Origin: Plasmodium malariae
Taxonomy: Eukaryota; Apicomplexa; Aconoidasida; Haemosporida; Plasmodiidae
DNA length: 64,000 bases
Direction: 5' to 3'
Assembly (NCBI RefSeq): GCF_900090045.1
Contig: NC_041788.1
Coordinates: forward strand, 372,001-436,000
In this document: positions 1 through 13,474 of the stretch, one piece after another
Numbering within the stretch: the first letter of the stretch is position 1
Layout: every line of letters starts with the position of its first letter
The notes under the pieces: model-generated
Seen by the model: only the letters and a program-made list of their open reading frames with translations
What the model was told of the DNA's origin: nothing
Databases searched by the model: none
Program-made: the position numbers and the translations under genes

Positions 1-3000
1 AGCACTTTCAGTTGTAATATGATCAGTTTGTTCATTTAATTTATCAGTCAGCGATACAGGAAAAAATCTTCCAGTATCAAAGTATAAATTAGTAGCCATA
101 TGTATACCAAGCCAAAGCAGAGGATTAGGTGTTCCTGGAAAATAGGTAAGTTTACTATATATATTTTGCAATTCATTTGCCTTATTCTGTACATCTAAAA
201 CTCTTAAATACGCAAAACCCACAACAATAGATACAAACTTTTTATCAACAAATTGATCCATTTTTTTCGAAGAATAATAATTAGAACTAGCTATTGCTTG
301 GTTTTCACATAAAAGACTTAAATTATTTAAATTTAATAATGAAAACACTTGCTTACATAAAATAAAATAATTTGAGAAAATAAATGTTTTTCCATATTTT
401 AATTGAGTTATTGGCTTTTTGGCGTACGGAGGCAAAAGACTATTTGTTATATTATCCATTATACTACCATAATATGCATATGCAAAATTAAAAAAGGCCT
501 TTTCATTTACGGTTAAACCAAGCATTTCTTCTTTTCCATACGTTCTATCAAGCTCATCTGCATAATTACTTAATTTTGTAGAAAACATCATTTGAAATAT
601 AGAAAATAATGTTTTTGAAAAGAATCTAGATGCCATGGAATTATTGAGTTCTTCAAATCTCTGTTCTTTGCTCATTTTTGAATAGTGATTTGAAACATTG
701 AAAAAAAACAAATTATTTAAACTCTGTTAAAAATAAAAAAAATATATATATAATATAGTATAATATAATTTATATATTTTCCTAAGTAAAATAAGTACAA
801 ATGTAAAAAACTACAAAAAAGGAAATATCAAAATGAAATAGCACATAAACTGCATAATAGTAAACCTTAAAACTGTATATATACATGTGTATGTGCATAA
901 ATATGTCTTACTATTTTATCATTTATCCTATGCCCATGAAAACTATTTTCAATTTTTCTAATGAGTAAATAAACTGATTGTAAAAAGGAGACATCTGAAA
1001 AGTCATCTTTGTTCAATTTATAAATTGAAAATAGTTCTTCGCTAAATTCTTTCAAATATGTTTTATTTATTGTGAACCCATATATCATACCGTATTTATA
1101 AAAATTTAAAGCGTTACCATAAATTGAATGCATGAAATATAGAAGCCTGTCTGTAAACTTTTTTGCCGCGGGAGTAGCTGTTAGATATTTTCTTAAATTA
1201 AATATATCTGCAAAAAAAATTATATCTTTATAGTTATTTTCGTAAAGTTCATAGGAATCCTTCATTAGCATTATTTTATTATTTATATTAAAAATATTAT
1301 GATTCTTATATATATTTTTTACATGCCTTTGATTAAAATATGATGCATATGCTTTATTTATATGCTTTTTCAAATGTAAAATCCAACTAACATATTTGGG
1401 TGCCATAAATTTTTGTGATAGAACTTTTTCATGCATTCGTTTTCTTGTATTATTATCATCATAATTTAAAAAAAAATAGCCTAAGTTAGAATTGTGAAAC
1501 CATTGTAAAAATTGGTTCTCAAGTAACAAAGCTAGAGGATATGAACGTTGTTCTCCAATTGGTGGTTCATTAAGACTGTGAAAAAAATCTAATTGTAAAA
1601 AGGAATTTACGTGGACTATAAATCTTATACTTTTTTTCATTTTTTCTATGGCATCAGAACTTAACAATTTCTCTAATTCTAAAAGGATAAAAAGGTTGGT
1701 ATAAATGTGAAAATAGTTTACAATTTTATATTCAAAAATATTTTATAAAAATAGGGAGAAAAATTTTAAAAAGAATGTTACAAATAAATAAATAATACAC
1801 AGTCACCTTTTATTTTAAATCTTACTTTCTACTAAGTTAACAGCTAAATTACTTCTTACGAATAAAGTATAAGCCTTTTTCAAATGGGATGGATACCAAT
1901 AATTTGTAGTAATAGTTTTATTAAAATCATCTTCCTTTTCTAAACTTAAATACATAGCTTCTCCTATATTTTTATCTGCAATGTCTATAGAATAATGAAG
2001 CATATATATTTTTTGTTGTCTAATAAAAAATAATAGAAATTATATTAAAAAAAATTTCATTAATTATTTTTTTATTTTTATTATTTTTTCTTAATGGTTG
2101 TATAAAATGTTTTCTATTGTCTAATTAAAACTATTTGATATATTTTTTATTAGCTTCGTTTTGTTTAAAGAATCAAATTTTATAATTTTAATTTTTTTTA
2201 GTTACCCTTAAAAGACGTAAGTCTCAGTAATAATAAAAATGTATACCAATTTAAATCGTTCGTTAAAAAATTATCATAATCTTCATAAACATTCATATTT
2301 CTTATTAAGGTACTTATATTATTTATGTTAACAACTTTAGTAGTATACATATAAAACTTCTGCAACATGGACGATGAGTTTTCATGCTTCAAGTTCATAT
2401 ATACGAGTGCTCCCTTACAAATATTACACTTTGTAAATGTACTCTGTTCATATTCTAAGATCTTATTATTTTCATCTTTTGATGCTATATTTTCTGTAGC
2501 TAATGATTTGCATTTTTCAACACCTAAAAATTTATATATAATTATATTTATAATTTCTCCCTATAAAATTGTTATTATTATATAAACTAAAATACAAAAT
2601 TCTTTTTATAAATTATTAAATAAAAATTATATCCTTGTTTTTTTTTTAAATCCTTAAAATTTACATTGTAGTAAATTATCCATTAGATCTGAGAGATTAG
2701 AATCTTCATCAAAAGTTAACTCAATAGCTGTAAAAAAATTAAAATATGTCAAGGATAACTAAATTTTGTTTAAAAAAATTATAAAATAGAAACTCTATCT
2801 AATATTTTTATAAAAGAAATTAATGCATATCAACATGAAATATTTTTCTTTTTTGTTTCCTTTGCCATTGAAGTATCCAGGTAAGTAAAGAGAACTCACG
2901 TAAGCTTTGTTCTCATTATCTGTTAATATTAAACAAATGCATACATACATATATATATTATTATTAATATTAGATTATGATTAAAAAATTAATAAAAATA

Positions 3001-4525
3001 ATATAATGATACATATGTGTAGATGTGGTGATACTATTTATACAAAAATTACTTAAAATTCCAGTTAAATTTAAAAAGTGTATATATAAAATTTGTTCTG
3101 GAGTGAACCTAGTATAACATCTTGAAAAATGTAAAAAGTTTTTGTATATACTAAATGGGTTTAATGAATCAGTATCAGATTCTTTACTATTTAAATTAGT
3201 TATATCTTCACCTTCAATTGCAAAATGACCACTATTATATATGTTACATTTAGTTGTATCACCACATATAAATTTGAAGAATTCTCTTTTTGTATGTGTA
3301 TGTTCTAAAAATAAATTGGGTTTAAAATTATCTTGATAAATATTTATAAGTAGCGATATATGATATCTATTAAAATTGTGAACCAAGAACTCTAATATAT
3401 TACATTCATCGAATGCTAATCTTCTATTATCACTCAAATAATTTCTTCTTCTTTTTTTTTCTATATTATATAAACTATTGACATTACACATTGAATCAAG
3501 TGTTTTAAACCTATCTGATATATTAAAACTTAAGAGTTTTTCCCAACTAAAAAATTTCACATCTCCTAATACAAAAAAATTATTATATTTCCTAAGGGCT
3601 AAATTTAGGGTAACAAAATGTCCTAATGCTATAAACATAAAAAAAAAAAAAATAAAATATAAAAAAAAAAATATAAAAAAAAAAAATAAAATAAAATAAT
3701 TTATTCTAAATTTACAAATACGATCATAGTAATACCTATAAGATGTGAACCAACTAAGTTATACAAAGATATGCCAAAATGACGTGACAACTCATCTAAC
3801 TTATTCATGAAATCAATATTATCATTTGTTGTAAAAAATAAATCATTCGAATTCTGTATTTTTAACAAATCATCACCTATTATTGAATATGAATATACAT
3901 TTTTTTTTGGCTTTATTTTCTTTATATCATTAATATAATTTAAAATACTTTGAAAATACGATTTAGAATATAATTGCGAATTCTCTTCTTCTTTTTTTTC
4001 ATCCTTTTCCACGAGGATATCATTTAATGCCATCAGTGATTTCTTTAAATCTTTTGTTTCTTTATAAGAATCCATGGGTATTAACATAAATTTTACAATT
4101 TTTAAAGATCTTACAAGTAAACTCTTTTTCTTATATAAATCTGCTTCCTCTGCATTATAAGTTTTCACCAGTTGCTGTTTCGTAATATGTTCATATTTTA
4201 TTAAATCCTGAGCACTAGCACTTATATTAGGTATAACATAATCAGTTTCATTTTCTATACCAACATTATGCTTAATTATGGTAAAATTAGACATATTTAG
4301 ATATTCCGAAACCCCTGGATTTAATATGGGCAATTTTAATTCATCGTGTTTGAAAAATTCTATTATTAACTTTTCTGTTGTTAATAAATTATTATATAAA
4401 TCATCATTGGCAATCATATATTTTAATTGTTCAATGTTATCTTGATTTGTATAACAAGTTACTTTTTCCCATATAAATATGACCGCAAGCAAAATGAACA
4501 TAGATATATTAAGCAGTTGCACCAT
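1..4525 (-). CDS. clag: CLAG / RhopH1 cytoadherence-linked asexual protein, 5' eight exons (3' end outside window)
   Basis: CLAG proteins are the RhopH1 subunit of the rhoptry RhopH complex, delivered to the infected red-cell membrane and needed for the nutrient channel (PSAC). Exons inferred from splice sites and frame: 3736-4525, 3053-3628, 2866-2919, 2665-2727, 2206-2523, 1826-2019, 912-1678 and 1-723, about 1160 codons seen; the family is usually 1300-1450 residues in nine exons, so the last part lies off the left edge. Exon 1 opens with a signal peptide ([17 protein letters not shown]). Family-typical stretches are [14 protein letters not shown] joined to [50 protein letters not shown] and NDKI joined to [17 protein letters not shown]. 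Two oddities: the intron after exon 3 starts with GC, and exons 5 and 6 do not join in frame. It could therefore be a recent pseudogene, or functional with one sequencing error. Family call very secure; intactness unsure. Confidence 0.93.
2728..2865 (-). other. Non-canonical GC-AG intron of the CLAG gene
   Basis: On the minus strand exon 3 ends ...TTCAATG and the intron begins GCAAAGG, ending TTTTTTTACAG. Only this junction keeps the frame open and joins LYLPGYFN to AIELTF. The nearby GTGAGT, a better-looking donor at 2899, gives a stop four codons into the next exon. See findings. Confidence 0.7.
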
Positions 4526-6394
4526 TTTTTACAATTATTTTTCCATATATCCTTTAAAATTGTTGTCTTATATTAATTTAACTTATAAAAAAAATAAAAA
4601 AATACTAAAAATTTACTAAAATGCGTCGCGTAATAAATTATTATTATCATATTGAAAAAGAATAAATAATTGTATTATTTTTTATTTTTTCTCCTTACAA
4701 ATTATGTTAGATTTTTTAGAGTATTCCTCTTTTTTTGATAAACACTGTAATTTCAATGTTCGTATGAACTGTGAAAATACAGATTTATTTTACTTTTATA
4801 GATTAATTTTCCTTGACAATTATGCATATATGCGCATAATTTTTTTATTTTAAAAAATGTTTGCGCTACTTCAATTTTTAATAAATATTAACTTAAAAAA
4901 AATATTTTTTTACACCATTTTTTTAGCTAGTACAAATATTTTTAATTGTAAAATTATATTTTTCTGTACGTAAAAAATAATAATAAAATGATAACACAAT
5001 AATCTAAATTTTGTCAAATTTATAAAGTGAAACAAATAAAAATATAAAACGTAGAATTCAATAAATAAAAAATATACACTTTAGTTTAACTTTTTTTTCT
5101 GGTAAAACATTTTTAAAAAGTATTGTTTTTACGCGCACGTATTTTATTTCTATTTTGAAATGATATAAATGAATTTTTATGTTAAATCTGCGTTGTAATC
5201 AAGGAAATTCATTTATATATGTATTTTCCACAATTTGTTTTTTTTTTTATATAATATAAAAATATATTTACTTCTATATGCATGTATTAAGATATGTAAA
5301 GACACTTTAATATTGGTTGTAAACACATATATTTATTAAACTTAAATTAATTATATGATATTTCAAAACGTAAAAAGGAAAACTAATATGGGAAATATAT
5401 ATCTCCAAAATTAAAAAATATATTATTAGACGGTACATCTCTGTTACTTCAAATATTCAGTAAAATACTATAAAATATAATTTTTCTTGTTATAACGCCT
5501 TTAAAATATTTTACGTATGTTTAATCAAGGATATATAAGATAAATAGCAATATAATGGAAGTTATTAATTCATAAAGAATATTATATAATTTCATTTTTT
5601 ATTAACTACTTTACAACTTGTTTAATATATATTTCATACATTGTGGTTTTCAATTATATTGCTTCATTTTACATATATATTATTTTTTTGTGTGTATATA
5701 TTCACCAAATTTTTTATTCGTAGTAAAACCCAAAAAAATATTATTCAGGTACTTCAAGCAGATTTTGTTTTTTACTCTTTCAATTAATTTTTTTTTTTCT
5801 TTCTTTTTTTTTTTGTATTCCCTTTTATTTAAATTTACTTGTTTATTTCACTTCTCAAATATCATTGCTTCCGTGATAAAAACAATTATAAACGCCACTA
5901 TCATTTTGGCACCATTTGTGATTATAATTCTAACTTATGTCGTATTTTTCGCTTCGCATGTGAACTCTAAGGTTTTTTTATATTACTGGTAATGCACGAA
6001 TTTATATTACATAACACATATTACTTTTATATCTCCTTAGTTTAAAATTTTAATATTGTATAATTTTTTTATAGGACGTTTGTAACATGCAACATTGTTC
6101 AGGAGATGTACATGTAATGAATAAATAAACTTGGGTAGTTATTTATTTATCTTATACATCTTAATCATTTTGATTTTTAATTTTAACTCTAATTTATTAG
6201 CATTTTTTTTTTGTTGTTTTTTGTATACATACTGTTATAATTTATGTTGGAATCTTTTTTTGTGTATTATTTTAACATATATATTTCCGTGAATGAAACT
6301 ATATTAACATTTTCCCTCATTTTTGTATAATTCTTTATCTAACAGTTTTCCTGAAGTCTTCCTATTAATTTTTTAAAATTTGTTATAATTATAC
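4526..6394. other. Intergenic, presumed CLAG 5' flank; no gene supported
   Basis: Very AT-rich sequence upstream of the CLAG start. An open frame at 5618-5992 (+) is almost entirely Phe/Ile/Tyr/Leu from T-rich tracts. It has a hydrophobic tail (about 5870-5980) that could be an old transmembrane exon, but nothing decides this. I see no splice-linked coding sequence. Confidence 0.5.
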
Positions 6395-7370
6395 AGTTTA
6401 TATAAGGAATTTTTCTTTCTACCAGAATTTTGTAACGTTTCAAAATTTATGTTATTCTTTCATTTACTGAGTTTATCTGAATTGGTCCTTTAATTCAAAT
6501 ATAATCCTTCCTCACTAATGGGAGTATTTTGAACTAAAAACATTGAAACATAGCATATGTTAAAGCTCTTACTTGTTCCTATATTGAAATAAAATATGTT
6601 TATTAAAGGTTAATTTTTCCTTCTCTAAGATACTATATATATTAATGTTTTGCATAAGCCAAATTATTTTACTTCTTTAATACTTTCAACTTCATGTTTA
6701 CCTTTATTAAAGTATTTAATGTATAATAACACCTAAATCAATTGTATATATATGAATATTTCTTACAACTGCAAACATAAAACTTAAATGATCTTCCTTT
6801 TACTAACATCCATCAATTTTTTGTGTAGTGAATAAGAAATCCTTAGATACATAATTCAAAAACTATACCCATAAAAAATACCATACATATCTTTTGTTAC
6901 GTTGAAATCATTTATAAATTTACTAATGTTGGGTGCTTTATGATAGTAAATGCACATCGGCGCTTCTTCATTTATTCACAATCACTTTTATTTGAAGAAT
7001 ATTAAAACAATAACTTTATTTATAGTATCCAAAAAAGTTGACAAATTCTAATACAACAATGTCTATCATCTATTGGGGGACTATTATATAAAAAGGAAAT
7101 TTTCATAATCTCACAAACATAACTTCGTTTTTCGTATAAAGAGTGGTAATGCGGATTAATACTAACTTCAAATTGAAAGTTTTAACCAATTTTATGACAA
7201 GTTAATGTTATATCCAATTTATTGCTTCCTTATGTAGAATATGTATTAATATTTAATTATATATGTTATTTATACATCACTTTAAACATATCTTTAGTTT
7301 TAAAAATACATGAATTTTTCTTTTCCTAAACTATCGGTTATTTAATCCACTAAAATGTATACCACTATTG

Positions 7371-7424
<54 letters not shown>

Positions 7425-7670
7425 ATATTCTATTTAACAATATAAATATAATGCTTCATAATTCATAACCTAATTGGTTATTATAATATTTGCCATTTCA
7501 AAATATTTCAATATATATGCCTTTACACCACAAAATTTTCAGTAATGAAATCCTCAACTGCCTTAATTTGTTTTAATGCATTTGGTATATATTTAATTTT
7601 CTTAACTTTCTTCATTGCTATTAAATACTTCGAGCTCAAATGTGAATACTTTTTCCTTAACCAATAATTT
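6395..7670 (-). pseudogene. Decayed protein-coding relic, family not recognised
   Basis: Several short minus-strand frames have normal amino-acid composition, unlike the Phe/Ile/Lys/Asn noise around them, but no continuous ORF survives. The clearest are 7523-7670, which follows a TTAG acceptor-like site and contains YIPNALKQIKAVEDFITEN before a stop; 7020-7180, containing YEKRSYVCEIMKISFLYN; and 6859-6969, containing YYHKAPNISKFINDFNVTKD. Weaker pieces follow near 6780-6850 and 6550-6600. Frames change between pieces and stops interrupt them, as expected of an old pseudogene. They may belong to one gene or two. I cannot name the family. Confidence 0.35.
7373..7420. repeat. (TA)n microsatellite
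   Basis: About 46 bp of uninterrupted TA dinucleotides, probably length-variable between isolates. It lies inside the decayed region. Confidence 0.9.
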
Positions 7671-10600
7671 CTAAGCAAAATAAAATATTTGGATTGTTCA
7701 TTTCACAGATATAATATATTCATTAAATATATATATATATATATGTATGCATAATTTTAATTATTTAATATTTGACTTACACGATGAACCGTAAAAATAA
7801 ATAAATTTTCACCAAGTGGTTAACAATACACATTGTTAGTTAATATAAGTTTTAATAGCAACTAAAATCAACATATTTCTTTATAAAGAGTAATTATAAC
7901 ATTAGATAAAGTTTGCTCGATGCATTATAAAGCAAAATAGTTTTTCTTGAAGTTCTGTACCTTTTGCTGTTCATGTGTTGGAGCATTTTTGCGCAATAAT
8001 CAAAAATAATTCAAAGTTATATTTTTATTAATATATTATTTTCACCATCAGGTTCATCTTATTGTGAAGACTTAGTAAAATATATGAATTGACAGTATCC
8101 TCTTTGATGAATGTAATAAAATATGTGGAAAGTCTTAAAGTACTTTCACAGTTTAGTTTGTACATTATTGTACGAAAAAAGTCCTAGATATAGGAATAAA
8201 CTCATTTCTAGGGATATAAATATAATTTCAAATTTTAAGTAATATACTTTCAAAAAAAAATTTTTTTAATTAAAATTATATTATTCTCAAATTATTATTA
8301 AAATAAATTGTACAAAAAAGAAAAGAATGTTCAATAACAAAATGCATATTTTTTGAATATATCTTTTATTTTCTTTTTAATTTGTATTACGATTTGTTCT
8401 TTGCAAGGACAATTTCAATATCACTATCGATATGCATACAATACAAAATTGTAAACATTAATATTTTAGGTACAAGTACTGTTGTTTAATAATAAACAGT
8501 ACCATATATTCAGTTTTTAATAGTGATTTATTCAAATGAAATATTTAATATTCTCAAAGTAAATTCTTAATTTAACTTAATGTTTAGCATTACTAAATAT
8601 TCGATATTCAAAATATAATATCATGTTTTGAGTAAAATAAAAACTATAATATAGAAAAATTATCACCTATAAATAGATACCATTCGTACATGCTTATTTC
8701 CATACATTTGAGTCAAAACGGATACACATCTGTAATTTACAAAAGTTAATTTTCACATATATAAAAAATAATTATATGATACAGTGTTATAAATGTTTAC
8801 ACTTTACTTTTAACTATAAATAAGTATAATCGCTCACAGTACTTTCAAAGAGTAAATATTTAATAAATTACAAACCAATTTGGCAAGTCAGAGGTATTAT
8901 ATTTTAACAAATACATTCAATATTTGATAACAGAATAAAATATTAAGCCATCAAAAAATAATTTTAAGTGTTAAAATTTTACATATAGATGGAAAATTTC
9001 TTTTTTAAACCAAAAATAACCGAAAGAAAAACATTTTTTTCCTTTTTTTTTTTGAAACAAATTTTCTTTCCAGAATTTAAAAATATTAAAGTTCTAAAAA
9101 TTCAACATATGTTATGAATACTTGATGCAATCTATACTATGCCTTCCATTACCATGTTTTGCGTTCACATATATAGAAAATATAGTACCTATAGAAACCA
9201 TTTTCTAATCGTCATTTTTAACTCCTATAAAATATCGAATAAAAAAGTATGATATTAGAACAAAATATTCCACAAAGTTAAAACTTTTTAAATATATTAC
9301 AAAAAATTTTAATTTTATAATACAAACAAAACTTTTTCTTCGTAAAATGGTTAATTCCAGCTGTAAATAATATAAAAAATCTAATTTAATTTTTATTCAT
9401 AACACTATTTAACTAACATATCTTATCTATCTAACAGAAAAAGTCTACTATTAAGGTTATCCTTAGCTTATTATGTATAATAAAATAATAAAACGTTTAT
9501 ATTCTTTTTATTGTAATTTTATAATGACATACTATATTGTTCATAATAATTTAAAGTAAAAGTTTGCATTATTTTGTTTCTTCCAATATATCGGTTCCTG
9601 CATCGATTTTCAATTTAATTAAATTTAATAGTTATTTTTTCTATTATAGGTTATGTTCTAATTAGTCTAACAATATGTTTCTTTAATAAAAATATTAATT
9701 CACATTAATATCGCTATATTTTTTTTTAATTTAAAATATATTTACGTTTCTTCTTCTATTTTTTGTTTCTTTTTTTTTTTGTTTTTGACAGAAAATAAAG
9801 AATTATTAAATACTAATTTCCTTTCTGAACATGCTATTAACTTTAATTCAATAAATGAGTTCCTTTTGCTTTCGCAAGGAATTGGTATATTTTCTTATCA
9901 GCACATGTTCTTTTTGAACTCTTTCATGTATCATTTTAGTAGAATAACCCTTTCCAGTATGCCCTAATGGCAAAAGTAATAACTACTTTATTAATAAAAC
10001 TTTTGATTTTATAATAATTAAAAAAAAAAAAAAAAAAATTTTTGTGCTCTGGTTCAATTGGGCTTATTTATAAGATGTACATCCTTCTCGTATAAACAGA
10101 TATTATTCTTTACAATATAGAGTACTAGCAAAATATTGACACACACCATAAACAATCTTTTTAAAAATATCTTTAGCAGTAAAATATTCCTATATATAAT
10201 ATGTTTTTATTTTACATAAACCGTGTGACAACGTTAAACATTCAATCATTTTGACTTCTTCGTAATCTTAATAATAAATGTTTAAATGTAATTGAAAATA
10301 AATAAATAAATAAAAATAAAAATTAGTTCTTAATACAAGTATTAAATATCGAATTTAAAATTAAAATTATTCATTTAAATGTAGAAGGATACGGAAAACA
10401 TAAAAAATTATATTCATCACAATAAAACTATCTACCCTATGCATAAAAAACAATAAAATCGGGATATATTTATATACAAACAAGATTTAGCGTTAATGTG
10501 TATAACACTCAATTGATTCTACAACTATGCAAGTTAAAAGAGAATAAATATAGAAAGTAAAAACGTGATACATTCATTATCAGAAATGGAATGTGTACGT

Positions 10601-10894
10601 ATACAAATACGTTAAAAGGATAAATTCGCAATACAAAAAGGAATTACGTATATTCAGTATTAAGCATATTGAATATAATCAATATATTCAATACTTATAT
10701 AGCAATCCGTTAACGCTTCAATCATTATGCAATATCAAAATATTATATAAAATGATTCTTTATAATGTGCATTCGTTAATGTGTAATATAAACAAAAAAT
10801 ACCATTAACCTTACATAATAGCATTTTTAATACTTAATATTTTATAAAAAAAAAAAAAAAGGATTTTGTATTTCATTTTCCCTCATAAACTCAT
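7671..10894. other. Gene-poor AT-rich region
   Basis: No gene is supported. Around 7900-8150 the minus strand shows short protein-like pieces in two frames (for example CAKMLQHMNSKRYRTSRKT), possibly an upstream part of the relic at 6.4-7.7 kb. The segment 9779-9970 is open on plus and also partly open in two minus frames, so its coding strand cannot be decided. A poly(A) run lies at 10021-10038. Confidence 0.45.
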
Positions 10895-11661
10895 TTAATT
10901 CGAGAAATATCTTATAAATAGTAGTATACCCATAATAGTAACTAATAATAAAAAACTTTGTGTTCCCATAGTATTCCACGCATAATAACTTCTTACAATA
11001 CCTGGTATAAGATATAAATCATATTTCTTTAACCATTCATATATCTTAATATCTAAATCATTTAAATTAATATCAGTCATGTTTTATAATTCCTTTCACT
11101 AGTATCTATATTATTATATATTCCACCATACGTGTATGGTTCTGTATCACTATGTTCTCCCCACGTATAACGAGAGTTACTATTGTATTCGCTTCTCTTT
11201 CTAACATTTTGCGTATTATGATGTACATTTTCTCCTAATACATTGTAACTTCCACTCTCACCCAATAGTCTTTTACTTATTAAATCTAATGTTTTTAATA
11301 AATTTTTCTGGCTAACCTCGTATTCTATAAAAGAGGGCTAAGATTTTATAATTGAATTAAATATAAAAGTATATATTTGCTATTTCTTATTTTTAATGTA
11401 ATTGTATAAAACAAAACACCTACACCCACACACACACACACAAAATCTATTATAAGTTATACATAAACCGTATTAATCAATTACATAGTTATTGGATCTT
11501 GGGATGGCCAAAATTAAAAGGACTGAAATAAAATATTTGATAGTAAGTTTCAATGAACTTATTATTCCTTTCTTTGGACTATTCGTTAAGGTACAAATAC
11601 CTTCTGTTGAAAATGGTTTATCTTTAAATCGATCATTCGTTCTCTTCCAGTAAATTGGCAT
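10895..11661 (-). pseudogene. Two-exon PEXEL exported-protein gene with a frameshift
   Basis: Exon 1 (11485-11661) encodes 59 residues with a recessed hydrophobic signal (LKLTIKYFISVLLILAI) and ends at a GTAATT donor. Exon 2 starts at 11316 after an AG acceptor, in phase. Residues 75-79 read RLLGE, a canonical PEXEL (RxLxE), so plasmepsin V cleavage and export to the red cell would be expected. A Ser/Asn/Tyr/Gly-rich segment follows and ends at a TGA (11077-11079). The reading continues one base out of frame from 11080 to 10895 with an acidic helix-like stretch, NTMGTQSF and a C-terminal transmembrane segment (LLLVTIMGILLFIRYF). Both halves look like one normal exported protein broken by a single-base indel. 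The overlap ATGA would also allow a separate downstream ORF, which I think less likely. Family not recognised beyond the export architecture. Confidence 0.7.
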
Positions 11662-13434
11662 TTTAAAACTACTAATTTAAATGACTTTCAATTATTTTCA
11701 ATATAAAAATATAAATAAATTTACTTAGCATTAGAAATAAATATTCAATAATGAATACTCAAGTAAATTAATATTTAAAATTATACATAGGAATATTAAT
11801 AATTTTTAAACACGCTTAAAATGAAATATAAATATATAATTTTAACTTATAAAATACTTATTTTGATGTTCATACTTTACGCTTTTTCTTCTTAACCTCT
11901 TTTAAATTTCATTTAAAATGGGAACCTATAGAGGAAGAACTATATAATATCAAAATTAAAAATGATAGGAAAATTTTTTTTATAATAATATAGCGTAACG
12001 AAGACATAATTAAGAATACTTCACCTTTTTACACTAAGTTAAAAATAAACTTAGATTAATTTGGAATATATAAATTAGCTTTATTTTTGCGTACTGCACT
12101 TTTAATTTATTGAGAAATATTATTACAGATGATATAAATCATTAAATATTGAACATTTACATAGTAGCTAATTTAGTTTATATTTTAAAAGCTTAAATGG
12201 TAATAGTGTGTATTATACATATAAAAAAACTTTTTCAGTACATAATCTTCGTAAATTTATTCTCATGTAACAATTTATTCAAATTATTTATATTATATGT
12301 TGTATTATGAAATGTATCTTTTCTTTTTTTTTTAAATATAATATTTAAAACTTTTATTGAATCTGTCTCTAAATTTATGAATTTATATTGAAATGCGGAA
12401 GTATTAAAATCATTAATAAAAATTTATGCATACATCCATATTTGCTTTAAAAAACATATTACTAATAATTTTTAAAAATAATCATAATTATATATATATA
12501 TATATATATATATTATCAATACTATAAGCAATTATGCTTTTATTTAATGAACTATTAAGTGTCCCCCTAACATAACGAATTTGAACATGGTAATTTTAAT
12601 TTTTACATAAGAATAAAATATTGATATATATATAATGTAATTTGTTTAAAAAGCAAATGTATTGACTTTTTAAAATGTTATAATATGTAAAATATTCTTA
12701 ACTATTCTTAACAAAATACATATTACGCTTACTTTGGTTAATCAATCAGTTACACATTTTTCTTAATTAACTTTTTCTATTATTGTAATGATAAAAACAT
12801 GATCTATTAAGTACAAAAAAAAAAAAAAAAAGGTGCATTTCCTAAGGTAGTTTTCTCTTATTTCATTCCTACGTAATTACATAACATATTATTCGTTTAC
12901 CCTTTATGTTAACAGAACAAATAACAATTAAGCAATAATTATATTTAACATGTAGTAAATTACATAAAACTCTTTTAGAAGGTTAAGATATATTAAATGA
13001 TCATTAAGATTTAAATTAATGTAAACCTTTTTACTTTTTATAACTTTATTTTTTTTATTAATAAAATTATATTTCACTTCACTAAATATTTCTTAAAATC
13101 TGTAAATTTCTTCTCCATATATCTATATTATAAACTATATACAATAAAAGGAGGAACACTAAAATATCTTAAATAATTTATCATTTACACTCATAAACTA
13201 CTTATGTATATTATTTTAATATAACATACTTTTTTTGGCATTCTCAATTAATTTTAAAATTATAAATATTTTCCTTGCATACTATATTAAATCCTTATTA
13301 TACTCTATTATAATTATTTTTAGTGCATATATTTTCTACCTTTTTACTGAAAAGGTATTAAATAATAGAACAGCATTAAAACTTTTTACATTACATCCAA
13401 AGTGGAATACTCTTGATAGTACATACTGATTTTT

Positions 13435-13474
<40 letters not shown>

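Noticed and set aside
5618..5992. 124-codon plus-strand open frame
   Set aside because: Composition is almost wholly Phe/Ile/Tyr/Leu from T-rich DNA and there is no splice partner. Only its last third looks like a real TM segment.
6395..7670. Assignment of the relic to the FIKK kinase family
   Set aside because: A loose resemblance came to mind, but I could not place any kinase motif such as a DFG or catalytic loop in the fragments, so no family is claimed.
9779..9967. Open frame after a TTTTTTGACAG-like acceptor
   Set aside because: No ATG start, no second exon, and the same stretch is also partly open in two minus frames, so strand and reality cannot be decided.
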